Below are positions 1 through 4,728 of a stretch of 9,652 nucleotides of DNA, in pieces. How positions within the stretch are numbered: the stretch's first letter is position 1; every line of letters begins with the position of its first letter. The position numbers and the translations under genes were made by a program. This DNA comes from Clostridiales bacterium (GTDB lineage Bacteria; Bacillota; Clostridia; Oscillospirales; Ruminococcaceae): the NCBI GenBank assembly GCA_012800685.1, contig JAAZIT010000058.1, positions 1 through 9,652 on the forward strand, given 5' to 3'. The notes below the pieces were generated by a model that was given only the letters and a program-made list of their open reading frames with translations, was not told where the DNA came from and did not search any database.

Positions 1-17
1 GATTTGCAAACTTTCTG

Positions 18-524
18 ATGATGGTGTTCGTAGCTTTGGTTATAGGCGCTTTGGTGGTCGGAAACTGTATTTTAGAAAAGCATGATGAGACGTTGAAAAG
101 GTATGGGGACTTATATCCAATGATGGCAGATGCGATAGTCAGAATTGATTATTTGGAGGCAAATCTCAAGAGAGCTGAGAGCGATATTGAAGAACTTAAA
201 AATTTGGACAACTTCCCAAGCTTTAATGCTGAAGTCAGTTGGTATACTGCGGGATTTGAGAGTACAGGAAAAAGCCCAGGCCATCCGGAATATGGAGTAA
301 CTGCAAGTGGAAAAATGGTTCAACCCTCCCATACAATAGCGGCTGATGGAAGATTCCCGTTTGGGACAAAGATATTAATTGATGATATAGTCTATGTGGT
401 TGAAGATAGAGGGGAACTAATATACGACAATCGAGTGGACATTTATGTTGAGAATTTAGACGATATCCCTCCGGAAGGTAGAGTAATTAAAAAAGCGTAC
501 ATACTTGAGTGGGGGAGGAACTAA
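18..524 (+). CDS. Membrane-anchored 3D-domain (double-psi beta-barrel) protein, possibly 5'-truncated
   Basis: The C-terminal half (about residues 72-165) carries the three aspartates that name the 3D domain: D110 in AAD, D130 in VVEDRG and D141 in NRVDIYV. An ASGK and a FPFGTKI motif also fit. The 3D domain is a double-psi beta-barrel related to the catalytic core of MltA-type lytic transglycosylases and is found in cell-wall-acting proteins. A hydrophobic segment at residues 3-19 looks like a membrane anchor or uncleaved signal, followed by a charged, probably helical linker (about 40-62). The protein is therefore likely anchored in the membrane with the barrel facing the wall. No Shine-Dalgarno lies in the 17 bases before ATG 18, and the frame stays open to the window edge (adding FANFL to the hydrophobic segment), so the true start may be upstream. 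The next gene begins 3 bases after the stop. A role in lysis or wall penetration is inference. Confidence 0.85.
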   Translation: MMVFVALVIGALVVGNCILEKHDETLKRYGDLYPMMADAIVRIDYLEANLKRAESDIEELKNLDNFPSFNAEVSWYTAGFESTGKSPGHPEYGVTASGKMVQPSHTIAADGRFPFGTKILIDDIVYVVEDRGELIYDNRVDIYVENLDDIPPEGRVIKKAYILEWGRN

Positions 525-526
525 AA

Positions 527-916
527 ATGAAAATAGCAGAAAAGTTTTTTAGCAAGGAGTTCACGGCTGTAAAAAGCAAGGATGCTTATTTGAAAGCATG
601 CAAGTGGGTAGCAAACAATGTGGTAAATAAGATTACGGACATTGGAGAAACTTTCTGGAAGATAGAAAAAATAGTTGATGAGGATACGAAGACGACATTC
701 AGACTTGAGTTATATTGTTTGCTTGACACGAAAGAGGAAGTGGAGAAATTTTGCACGAATTGCAAAAACATGCATAAATCGTTTTTCATAAATGAAAATT
801 ATAATTGTAATCGATGCAATATGAAGGCATATGTTGAGAGGATAAGAACCAAGCTGGATGTGAAGAAAGAATATAGAATAGAGCGACTGAATTATTTGTT
901 GAAAAAGGAAAAATAA
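527..916 (+). CDS. Small phage protein with two CxxC pairs (putative zinc-binding)
   Basis: This 129-residue protein was not recognised as a named family. The start at ATG 527 is chosen because a GGGGGAGG ribosome binding site (511-518) lies just before it. A GTG at 509 in the same frame would place that site inside the gene. C76-x2-C79 and C94-x2-C97 form a Cx2C-x14-Cx2C arrangement typical of a small zinc ribbon or treble clef. The N-terminal half (residues 1-70) is mixed helix and strand with no visible motif, and the C-terminus is Lys/Arg-rich. Only two bases separate it from the 3D-domain gene, so the two are probably co-transcribed and translationally coupled. Nucleic-acid or protein binding is plausible but unproven. 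Confidence 0.8.
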   Translation: MKIAEKFFSKEFTAVKSKDAYLKACKWVANNVVNKITDIGETFWKIEKIVDEDTKTTFRLELYCLLDTKEEVEKFCTNCKNMHKSFFINENYNCNRCNMKAYVERIRTKLDVKKEYRIERLNYLLKKEK

Positions 917-944
917 ATGGGGGAGAAATCCCCTTCCCCTTTTT
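902..944 (+). terminator. Intergenic hairpin with GAAA tetraloop and T-tract (possible terminator)
   Basis: GGGGA (920-924) pairs with TCCCC (929-933) around a GAAA loop. An outer stem AAAAAGG (902-908) can pair with CCTTTTT (938-944). The run of T at 940-944 is what a Rho-independent terminator needs, but the stop codon of the preceding gene (914-916) lies in the outer part and the next gene's ribosome binding site starts right after it. It may be a weak terminator or processing site inside an operon rather than an end of transcription. Confidence 0.4.
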
Positions 945-958
945 GAGGAGGACTGCAA

Positions 959-1297
959 ATGAATAGGGAGCAAAGGCGAAAAGCTGCAAAACAAAAAGCT
1001 AAGAATAAGAAAAAGCCAGTTCAAATGGATGCGGTTAGAATAAATCAAATTCAAAAACAAACAATAAACTATACGATTGAATTGTTAGGAAGTATTATGT
1101 GCTTAGCGTTGCATGATGAATTTGGATTTGGCAAGAAGAGGCTTGAGAAATTGTTTGAAAAGATGACATATTTTTTTAATGATTTTGAGGCAGGAATTAT
1201 AAGTTCAGATGACATGAAGGAAGTCATTGAGGATGAGCTAAAGATAAAGATTAAGATGAGTAATATTTTAAAAGCAGGGCATAAGGAGGGCAAATGA
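959..1297 (+). CDS. Small basic phage protein beginning MNREQRRKAAK, function unknown
   Basis: This 112-residue protein has a strongly basic N-terminus (residues 1-20 mostly Arg, Lys and Gln), then a predicted helical body with the stretch LHDEFGFGKKRLEKLF at about residues 51-66 and an acidic segment at 75-93. Small proteins with a MNRxxRR start and an LHDxFGFGKKRL-like core are, from memory, frequent in early or middle regions of Bacillota siphophages, with no established function. A GAGGAGGA ribosome binding site (945-952) supports ATG 959. Its TGA stop overlaps the ATG of the next small gene (ATGA), a typical translational-coupling arrangement. The basic tail could bind nucleic acid; this is inference. 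Confidence 0.85.
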   Translation: MNREQRRKAAKQKAKNKKKPVQMDAVRINQIQKQTINYTIELLGSIMCLALHDEFGFGKKRLEKLFEKMTYFFNDFEAGIISSDDMKEVIEDELKIKIKMSNILKAGHKEGK

Positions 1298-1458
1298 AAT
1301 TAGACGTGTATGTTTGTTATTTTAAGAATGGTGATGTTTGTGCAAGTAAAGATTGCAGAGCATGTAGTGTGACTGAGGAAAGAGAGAAAACAAAGGGAGT
1401 ATTAAGCTTTAACCTTGGGGAAGAGCTATCAGAATCAGTTTCAGAGAGCGATAATTAG
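1294..1458 (+). CDS. 54-residue Cys-rich small protein
   Basis: An ORF of 54 codons starts at ATG 1294, overlapping the previous stop as ATGA, with an AAGGAGGG ribosome binding site at 1283-1290. The protein has four cysteines in its first half (C8, C16, C21, C24), ending in a CRAC pair, which suggests a minimal metal-binding knuckle. Its C-terminal third is acidic and Ser/Glu-rich. No family was recognised. The ribosome binding site and the overlap with the upstream gene are the main support. About 70 bases of A-rich DNA with no clear gene follow it. Confidence 0.75.
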   Translation: MKLDVYVCYFKNGDVCASKDCRACSVTEEREKTKGVLSFNLGEELSESVSESDN

Positions 1459-1529
1459 GACTTAATATAAATACTCGTTAGAAAAGAAAAGGAGCAAATA
1501 AACGGCAAACATGAGTGGAGGGGCGAATA

Positions 1530-1892
1530 ATGGTCGTTTACATAAGCGGAAAGATTACAGGTGAGTTTGATTATTTGAAGAAATTTAATGAGGCAGAGGA
1601 AAAGTTGAAAAAATTAGGGCACATTGCTTTGAATCCGAACATAATTCCTCTGGGGTTAAGCTATGAAGCTTATATGATTATAGATTTAGCGATGGTTGAA
1701 GCGGCTGATGCAATTCTGATGTTGGATGGTTGGAAGACAAGCAGCGGTGCAAAGAGAGAGTTAGAAAGAGCAATGGCACTTGGCAAGATTATTATTGAAG
1801 AAAGATTTATCAATGGTAGCTACGAATATGTACAGCTTGAAAGTCCATTGCCGAAAAGAAAAAGAGATTTTACGGAGGAATGTTATGCCTGA
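1530..1892 (+). CDS. DUF4406 / nucleoside 2-deoxyribosyltransferase-like protein
   Basis: This 120-residue protein matches the DUF4406 pattern, a branch of the nucleoside 2-deoxyribosyltransferase-like Rossmannoid fold common in phages. It has an N-terminal YISGKITG strand-loop (residues 4-11), a helix ending KKLGH, then LNP (34-36), a DLAMVEAADAILMLDGW segment (52-68) and SSGAKRELERA (71-81). The last of these corresponds to the GWxxSxGAxxE motif that holds the likely active-site Glu (E77). Family relatives cleave or transfer N-glycosidic bonds of nucleosides, but no substrate is known for DUF4406, so a role in nucleotide salvage or host NAD/nucleotide metabolism is inference. ATG 1530 is preferred over GTG 1515 because GGAGGGG (1517-1523) sits seven bases before it. 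The end overlaps the next gene by eight bases. Confidence 0.85.
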   Translation: MVVYISGKITGEFDYLKKFNEAEEKLKKLGHIALNPNIIPLGLSYEAYMIIDLAMVEAADAILMLDGWKTSSGAKRELERAMALGKIIIEERFINGSYEYVQLESPLPKRKRDFTEECYA

Positions 1893-2163
1893 GAAAACAA
1901 TGTGGGTAACGTGTGATGCAGAAGCAGGATGCGGGCATGTTTTTGAAGTCAAAGAGTTTAAGATTAAGAGGCTAAAGCAAGGAATTGAAAAAGTATACTT
2001 CAGATGTCCAAAGTGTAAACATGAATATGTGGCATATTTTACAAATAAGAAAATTAGGCAATTGCAGAGAAGCCTTAAGGTTGAACAGGATGAAGAAAAG
2101 CAAGAGCAAATTATGCAGGAAATTAAGGACGAAATGAAATGGTTGAGTGAGAACTTAAGATAA
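1885..2163 (+). CDS. Small Cys-pair and coiled-coil phage protein, copy A
   Basis: This 92-residue protein begins at ATG 1885, seven codons inside the overlapping end of the DUF4406 gene in another frame, with GGAGG at 1874-1878 as its ribosome binding site. An upstream ATG at 1780 in the same frame lies deep inside the DUF4406 gene and lacks a site. Cysteines C10, C16, C41 and C44 form a likely zinc ribbon, and the second pair sits in YFRCPKCKHEY. A charged helix rich in Glu, Gln and Lys (about residues 55-85) probably forms a coiled coil. Similar small phage proteins are sometimes labelled transglycosylase in annotations; nothing here supports an enzyme. It is a clear paralogue of the next gene. 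Confidence 0.85.
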   Translation: MPEKTMWVTCDAEAGCGHVFEVKEFKIKRLKQGIEKVYFRCPKCKHEYVAYFTNKKIRQLQRSLKVEQDEEKQEQIMQEIKDEMKWLSENLR

Positions 2164-2173
2164 GGAGGACAAT

Positions 2174-2446
2174 ATGTGGACAGTATGTGAGGGTTGTCTT
2201 AGAGTATTTGAAATTCAGAAATTTAGAAAGCAAAAACTAACAGCAGGAATTGAAAGAGTTTATTACAAATGCAGATATTGCGATAGAGAAATTACAGCAT
2301 ATTATGTGTCAAAGAAAATTAAGGACAAACAATTCCAGTTAAAGAACGAACAGAACGAAGAAAAGAAAGAGCAACTACATGCCGAGTTAAAAGAGGAAAT
2401 TAGAAAAATGAATGAGGCAATAAATAAACAAAGGCAAAAAAAATAA
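2174..2446 (+). CDS. Small Cys-pair and coiled-coil phage protein, copy B (tandem paralogue)
   Basis: This 90-residue protein shares the whole architecture of its upstream neighbour: Cys pairs C5-x2-C8 and C33-x2-C36, a GIERVYYKC segment matching GIEKVYFRC, then KKI and a Glu/Lys-rich coiled-coil tail. By hand I count about 37 identical positions in 84 aligned, so the two arose by tandem duplication and have since diverged. Copy B has a tight CxxC at its first pair where copy A has Cx5C. AAGGAGG (2162-2168) precedes ATG 2174, and the gap between the genes is ten bases. Function is unknown; the Cys pairs suggest zinc binding and the tail suggests a dimer. Confidence 0.85.
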   Translation: MWTVCEGCLRVFEIQKFRKQKLTAGIERVYYKCRYCDREITAYYVSKKIKDKQFQLKNEQNEEKKEQLHAELKEEIRKMNEAINKQRQKK

Positions 2447-2456
2447 ATAAAATAAA

Positions 2457-2487
2457 TGTGTACAAACGTCAGAATATGTGGTAAGAT
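2457..2487 (+). promoter_or_regulatory. Promoter 1 of the TGTGTACA family
   Basis: The -35 box TGTACA (2459-2464, inside TGTGTACA) and the -10 box TAAGAT (2482-2487) are separated by 17 bases. A TG one base before the -10 makes it an extended -10. It lies in the A+T-rich gap after the paralogue pair and 45 bases before ATG 2532. The same design recurs at three more places in the window, which raises confidence. Confidence 0.7.
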
Positions 2488-2531
2488 TAATATAAGGAAC
2501 AAATAAAAATTAATTTGTATGGAGGTACAAA

Positions 2532-2777
2532 ATGGAAACAAAAGCTAAAGAAAAGCAATTTACAATTTATTTCGAGGATATGTTTGGGGTATTGCCTAAG
2601 ATACCAGTGAAAAGACACATAACATTTGACAATGCATTTAAGTTCTTGTGTAAGTTTTTGGAAATTGACCCAAACAATGTAAAAATTATTTCAGATATTC
2701 CGTTAAATGAGGACACGCTTGCAAGATGTGGCTTTATTATAGGAATGGTGGTTGTGACATTTGAGGAAGAGGAATAA
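2532..2777 (+). CDS. Hypothetical acidic 81-residue phage protein
   Basis: No family was recognised. The protein has a basic start (residues 1-8), a mixed alpha/beta middle with IPVKRHITFDNAFKFLCKF, and a hydrophobic strand-like GFIIGMVVVTF near the end followed by four Glu. GGAGG (2521-2525) lies seven bases before ATG 2532. It is the first gene after promoter 1, and a long hairpin-forming sequence follows its stop within eight bases, so its mRNA 3' end may be shaped by that structure. It could be a small DNA-mimic or inhibitor given the acidic tail, but nothing specific supports that. Confidence 0.75.
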   Translation: METKAKEKQFTIYFEDMFGVLPKIPVKRHITFDNAFKFLCKFLEIDPNNVKIISDIPLNEDTLARCGFIIGMVVVTFEEEE

Positions 2778-2784
2778 TTAAAAC

Positions 2785-2854
2785 AGCTTTTGAGCGGCTT
2801 TGGTATAGAAGTTAAACAATCCCCCTTGAATTATATTAAAGTCGCTCAAAAGTT
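2785..2854 (+). ncRNA. Long RNA hairpin, 24 uninterrupted base pairs with 22-base loop
   Basis: Bases 2785-2808 pair without interruption to 2831-2854: 24 pairs, five of them G-U. The core CTTTTGAGCGGCTTT (2787-2801) faces AAAGTCGCTCAAAAG (2838-2852) with one wobble. The 22-base loop (2809-2830) contains ATCCCCCTT (2819-2827). There is no T-run after the stem, so it does not look like an ordinary + strand terminator. It sits between two small genes and could be an RNase III site, an mRNA-stabilising element, a translational control element for the next gene, or a separate small RNA. The structure is read directly from the sequence; the role is inference. Confidence 0.6.
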
Positions 2855-2866
2855 AAATCAGTAGCC

Positions 2867-2891
2867 GGAGGGATAAAATTTAAGGAGGGAT
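2867..2891 (+). promoter_or_regulatory. Duplicated Shine-Dalgarno motif GGAGGGAT before a small gene
   Basis: GGAGGGAT occurs twice, at 2867-2874 and 2884-2891, with only nine bases between. The second is correctly placed (within AAGGAGGG, 2882-2889) for ATG 2897. The first has no start codon at normal distance. Both can pair with the C5 loop of the upstream hairpin. A standby ribosome site or a decoy are both possible. Confidence 0.5.
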
Positions 2892-2896
2892 GTTTG

Positions 2897-3064
2897 ATGG
2901 CAAGAGCCAGAAAGTTGAAACAAATTAAGAGAGACAAACAATGTGTGAAATGTGGAATTTTGCCAGGAAACCCAGAATGTTGGGAAAAAGAGTGTGGCAA
3001 GACGCTGAGTCAAAAGCAATATCAGGCATATTTGGTAGACAATTTTCAGGACCCAAGAGATTAA
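2897..3064 (+). CDS. 55-residue basic Cys-rich small protein
   Basis: An ORF of 55 codons starts at ATG 2897 with AAGGAGGG (2882-2889) seven bases upstream. The first 15 residues are strongly basic (MARARKLKQIKRDKQ). Next come CVKCG (C16, C19), then C28 and C33, giving Cx2C-x8-Cx4C, a plausible small zinc finger. The remainder is polar. The combination of a basic arm and a Cys-pair module suggests nucleic-acid binding, but no family was recognised. It lies just after the long hairpin and the doubled Shine-Dalgarno, so its translation may be controlled. Confidence 0.75.
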   Translation: MARARKLKQIKRDKQCVKCGILPGNPECWEKECGKTLSQKQYQAYLVDNFQDPRD

Positions 3065-3090
3065 TTTATAGAAAGTAGAGGCCTAAGAAA

Positions 3091-3519
3091 ATGAAAAGAA
3101 TGTTAAAATTAAATTATGAAACATTGGAACTTGAGGAAATACAAGTGCCAGAAATAACATTAGACGAATTGCAAAAAGGCGTGGGAATCAATGGAGAAAA
3201 GGCTTTGATTGAAAGAGCTTATGTGAATGAGTTTTTTGATAAAGCAAAAGTTGATGTATTTTTAGACGAAGAAGGAAAGTTGAAGAGTGACCTCTTACCA
3301 AGTTCAGTTTTGATAGATAGAAACGGGAGCATAATGGACGTTTATTTCGGGAATCTATTGTTTGTAGGAAATAATACAAGAGGCGGAAGTGTTGGCTTGA
3401 CAGATAAGCAAATTGAGAAGGTAAAAGCATGGACTTCAAGTAAGCGAGAAATAATAATGAGACGTCAGAGTGATGGTGAGGTTTTAAGAAAAGCAGTGGT
3501 AATTTTGTTGCATTTCTAA
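3091..3519 (+). CDS. DUF3846-like phage protein
   Basis: This 142-residue protein contains, at about residues 55-110, a pattern I associate with DUF3846: a strand followed by DEEGKL, a short proline loop, a DRNGSIMDVYFGNLLFVG segment and then LTDKQIEKV. DUF3846 occurs in tailed-phage proteins with no known activity. The N-terminal 50 residues (LELEEIQVPEITLDELQ) resemble the beginnings of such proteins, which often start with a short strand pair. The ribosome binding site is weak (AGAGG at 3077-3081, nine bases before ATG 3091), in contrast to its neighbours. The C-terminus (residues 115-142) is basic and then hydrophobic. The family name is from memory and moderately sure; the gene itself is well supported by length. 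Confidence 0.7.
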   Translation: MKRMLKLNYETLELEEIQVPEITLDELQKGVGINGEKALIERAYVNEFFDKAKVDVFLDEEGKLKSDLLPSSVLIDRNGSIMDVYFGNLLFVGNNTRGGSVGLTDKQIEKVKAWTSSKREIIMRRQSDGEVLRKAVVILLHF

Positions 3520-3536
3520 TAAATTAAAAAAAAGTG

Positions 3537-3564
3537 TTTACAAGATAAAAAAGTATGGTATAAT
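3537..3564 (+). promoter_or_regulatory. Promoter 2, TTTACA / TATAAT
   Basis: TTTACA (3537-3542) and TATAAT (3559-3564) are 16 bases apart, with TG one base before the -10. It shares TGGTATAATATATATA (16 bases) with promoter 3. Transcription would begin near 3571, exactly where a G-rich tract starts, so the RNA would have a purine-rich Shine-Dalgarno-like 5' end. Confidence 0.75.
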
Positions 3565-3572
3565 ATATATAA

Positions 3573-3664
3573 GGGGAGGGGGGTTGATTAATTATAATAA
3601 TTATATTAAATATTTAAAATATATGTGTACATTTGGTTTGTTTTGTGGTATAATATATATATAA
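3573..3664 (+). promoter_or_regulatory. Possible leader ORF (TTG start, 26 codons) between tandem promoters
   Basis: GGGGAGGGGGG (3573-3583) is followed at once by TTG 3584, which opens a 26-codon frame ending at TAA 3662-3664. The encoded peptide is rich in Ile, Tyr and Asn in its first half and hydrophobic later. If translated, it would begin only about 13 bases from the promoter 2 start and run straight through promoter 3. It could be a leader peptide. The G tract could instead serve only as an RNA signal. The A+T-rich stretch 3587-3623, including the 12-base palindrome TTAAATATTTAA (3606-3617), may act as an UP element for promoter 3. Confidence 0.25.
3624..3654 (+). promoter_or_regulatory. 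Promoter 3 of the TGTGTACA family
   Basis: TGTGTACA (3624-3631; the -35 box is TGTACA 3626-3631) and TATAAT (3649-3654) are exactly 17 bases apart with TGG before the -10. The expected start is near 3661, giving a leader of about 34 bases before ATG 3695. The very A+T-rich DNA just upstream should enhance it. Confidence 0.8.
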
Positions 3665-3694
3665 ACAAATAAAATTACTCAGAGGAGGAAAGAA

Positions 3695-3835
3695 ATGGAA
3701 AAAGTATTAAGTAGAAAAGAAGTTATAAAAGAAGCAAAAGAGGATTGGAAATATCTTGAAACAGAATGGACACAAAAGGAATATGTAGCAGATGTTTTAC
3801 AGGCACTCGAAGATGATGGGTATATTTTAAAATAA
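3695..3835 (+). CDS. 46-residue acidic small protein
   Basis: An ORF of 46 codons starts at ATG 3695, with AGGAGG (3683-3688) six bases before it and a strong promoter just upstream. The peptide is highly charged and probably all helical (EKVLSRKEVIKEAKEDW), with two Trp, and ends in LQALEDDGYILK. No family was recognised. Being the first gene behind two tandem strong promoters, it is likely well expressed. Small acidic proteins in such positions in phages can be host-protein inhibitors, but this is only a possibility. Confidence 0.7.
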   Translation: MEKVLSRKEVIKEAKEDWKYLETEWTQKEYVADVLQALEDDGYILK

Positions 3836-3852
3836 AAAGGAAGGTGTAAAAA

Positions 3853-4014
3853 ATGTTAAAAAAAATAAGTCATATATTAATAATTAATTTATTAAAATTA
3901 ACATCCATTAACAAAAAATTGAATTTGAAAATTAGCAAACATATTGATACATTTCTATATACATTAATTTTAAAAGTAAACAAAAAAGCAGGTGTATTTA
4001 CACATATTTTATAA
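3853..4014 (+). CDS. 53-residue basic, Ile/Leu/Lys-rich small protein (uncertain)
   Basis: A frame of 53 codons starts at ATG 3853, preceded by AAGGAAGGTG (3836-3845), and ends at TAA 4012-4014, shortly before a hairpin. The composition is extreme: mostly Ile, Leu, Lys, Asn and Thr in very A+T-rich DNA, with no Glu, Pro, Arg or Trp. It could form an amphipathic or membrane-associated helix (residues 4-18 are hydrophobic with few charges). The ribosome binding site and the tight spacing behind the 46-residue gene argue for a real gene; the bias argues for caution. Confidence 0.45.
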   Translation: MLKKISHILIINLLKLTSINKKLNLKISKHIDTFLYTLILKVNKKAGVFTHIL

Positions 4015-4026
4015 GTATTAAAACAT

Positions 4027-4062
4027 GCAGAGACATAGTAGGAGAAATCCTACTTTCTTTGC
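4027..4062 (+). terminator. Two-part hairpin with GAAA loop before the packaging genes
   Basis: AGTAGGA (4037-4043) pairs with TCCTACT (4048-4054) around GAAA. An outer stem GCAGAGA (4027-4033) pairs with TCTTTGC (4056-4062) with one G-U. The following T-rich DNA (TTTCTTT inside the stem, then GTTT) is weaker than in a classic terminator. It lies 13 bases after the last small gene and 119 bases before terS, so it may end the small-gene transcript or be an RNase III processing site. The core GGAGAAATCC also occurs in the hairpin near position 925. Confidence 0.5.
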
Positions 4063-4180
4063 GTTTAAGAATAAAAAAGAAGGGAGGGGCGAAAAGAAAA
4101 TATGTTTATGGGCACATTGCCGCATAAGGCGATAAAGATAATTAGAAAAGCAGACAAAGACAGGAAGAGGTGTATAGGAA
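4063..4180 (+). other. Gap before terS with no confident gene
   Basis: This 118-base stretch holds AGGGAGGGG (4081-4089) followed twelve bases later by ATG 4102, opening a 37-codon frame that runs 35 bases into terS. The peptide is basic and unrecognised. The spacing is long and the overlap is large, so I do not call it. No clear promoter was seen for the packaging genes here. Confidence 0.3.
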
Positions 4181-4705
4181 ATGGCAGGAAAGAAACCAGG
4201 GGGAGACAATGCTAAATATCATGAATGGAGAACAGAAGAGAAGTTAATGCTTATTAAGTGTTGGGCAAGAGATGGATTAGCGGAAGTAGATATTGCAGCA
4301 AATATGGGGATAGCACAAGCAACATTAATAAGATGGAAAAGTCTGTTTCCAGAAATAGCAGAGGCCATAAGAGAAGGCAAAGAGATTGTAGATTACAAGG
4401 TTGAGAATGCATTGTTAAAAAGGTGCTTAGGGTATGAATATGAAGAGGTCAAAACAATTATTTCAGGCAAGCCTGATAAAGATGGCAACAGGCAAATGAG
4501 AATAGAAAAGACGAAAAAGCAAATGGCTCCTGACGTAACAGCTATAGCAATATGGTTGAATAACAGAAAGCCAGACCAATGGAAGAGGAATAGGGATAAT
4601 AGCTTATACGTGACGGAGGATGATAACACGATAACAATAAACGTCGTGAAGGCTAAAAAAGAATCTGACGGCTCCAAGGGCTCTAAAAAGGGTTCTGACG
4701 AATAA
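4181..4705 (+). CDS. terS: Phage terminase small subunit
   Basis: This 174-residue protein recognises phage DNA and presents it to the large terminase during packaging. A helix-turn-helix is visible at about residues 32-54 (LAEVDIAANMGIAQATLIRWKS). It is followed by FPEIAEAIREGKEIVDYKVENALLKRCLGYEYEE, the typical helix and oligomerisation segment of Bacillota terminase small subunits, then a short beta hairpin with DKDGNRQ and the conserved end PDVTAIAIWLNNRKPDQW. The C-terminal 30 residues are Lys/Ser/Asp-rich and probably disordered, as expected for the TerL-contacting tail. An in-frame TAG at 4175-4177 fixes the start near ATG 4181; the ribosome binding site is the modest AGAGGTG (4167-4172 region). 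terL follows after 23 bases. Confidence 0.95.
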   Translation: MAGKKPGGDNAKYHEWRTEEKLMLIKCWARDGLAEVDIAANMGIAQATLIRWKSLFPEIAEAIREGKEIVDYKVENALLKRCLGYEYEEVKTIISGKPDKDGNRQMRIEKTKKQMAPDVTAIAIWLNNRKPDQWKRNRDNSLYVTEDDNTITINVVKAKKESDGSKGSKKGSDE

Positions 4706-4728
4706 TACGAAGGGGGAGGAGTTGGTAA

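Noticed and set aside
1..18. Codons DLQTF then TGA in frame 1, overlapping ATG 18 as TGATG, possible tail of an upstream gene
   Set aside because: Only five codons are visible, so a real upstream gene cannot be distinguished from chance; the 3D-domain frame is also open to the window edge.
1459..1529. A-rich gap with TATAAA-like sequence as a promoter for the DUF4406 gene
   Set aside because: No acceptable -35 box at proper spacing was found, and it lacks the TGTGTACA design of the other promoters.
1885..2163. Transglycosylase label sometimes given to similar small phage proteins
   Set aside because: The protein has only Cys pairs and a charged helix; no catalytic motif or wall-binding feature is visible.
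2302..2541. Minus-strand open frames here and elsewhere (for example 4393-4836, 9151-9438)
   Set aside because: They lie opposite well-supported + strand genes, are rich in Phe, Leu and Ser as expected for the reverse of Lys/Glu-rich genes, and lack ribosome binding sites.
2785..2854. Long inverted repeat as the end of an insertion sequence or an attachment site
   Set aside because: No transposase or integrase is near, no target-site duplication is seen, and the arms are close together with G-U-tolerant pairing, which fits an RNA hairpin better.
4102..4215. 37-codon basic ORF before and overlapping terS
   Set aside because: Ribosome binding site spacing of 12 bases is long, the overlap with terS is 35 bases, and the peptide has no recognisable features.
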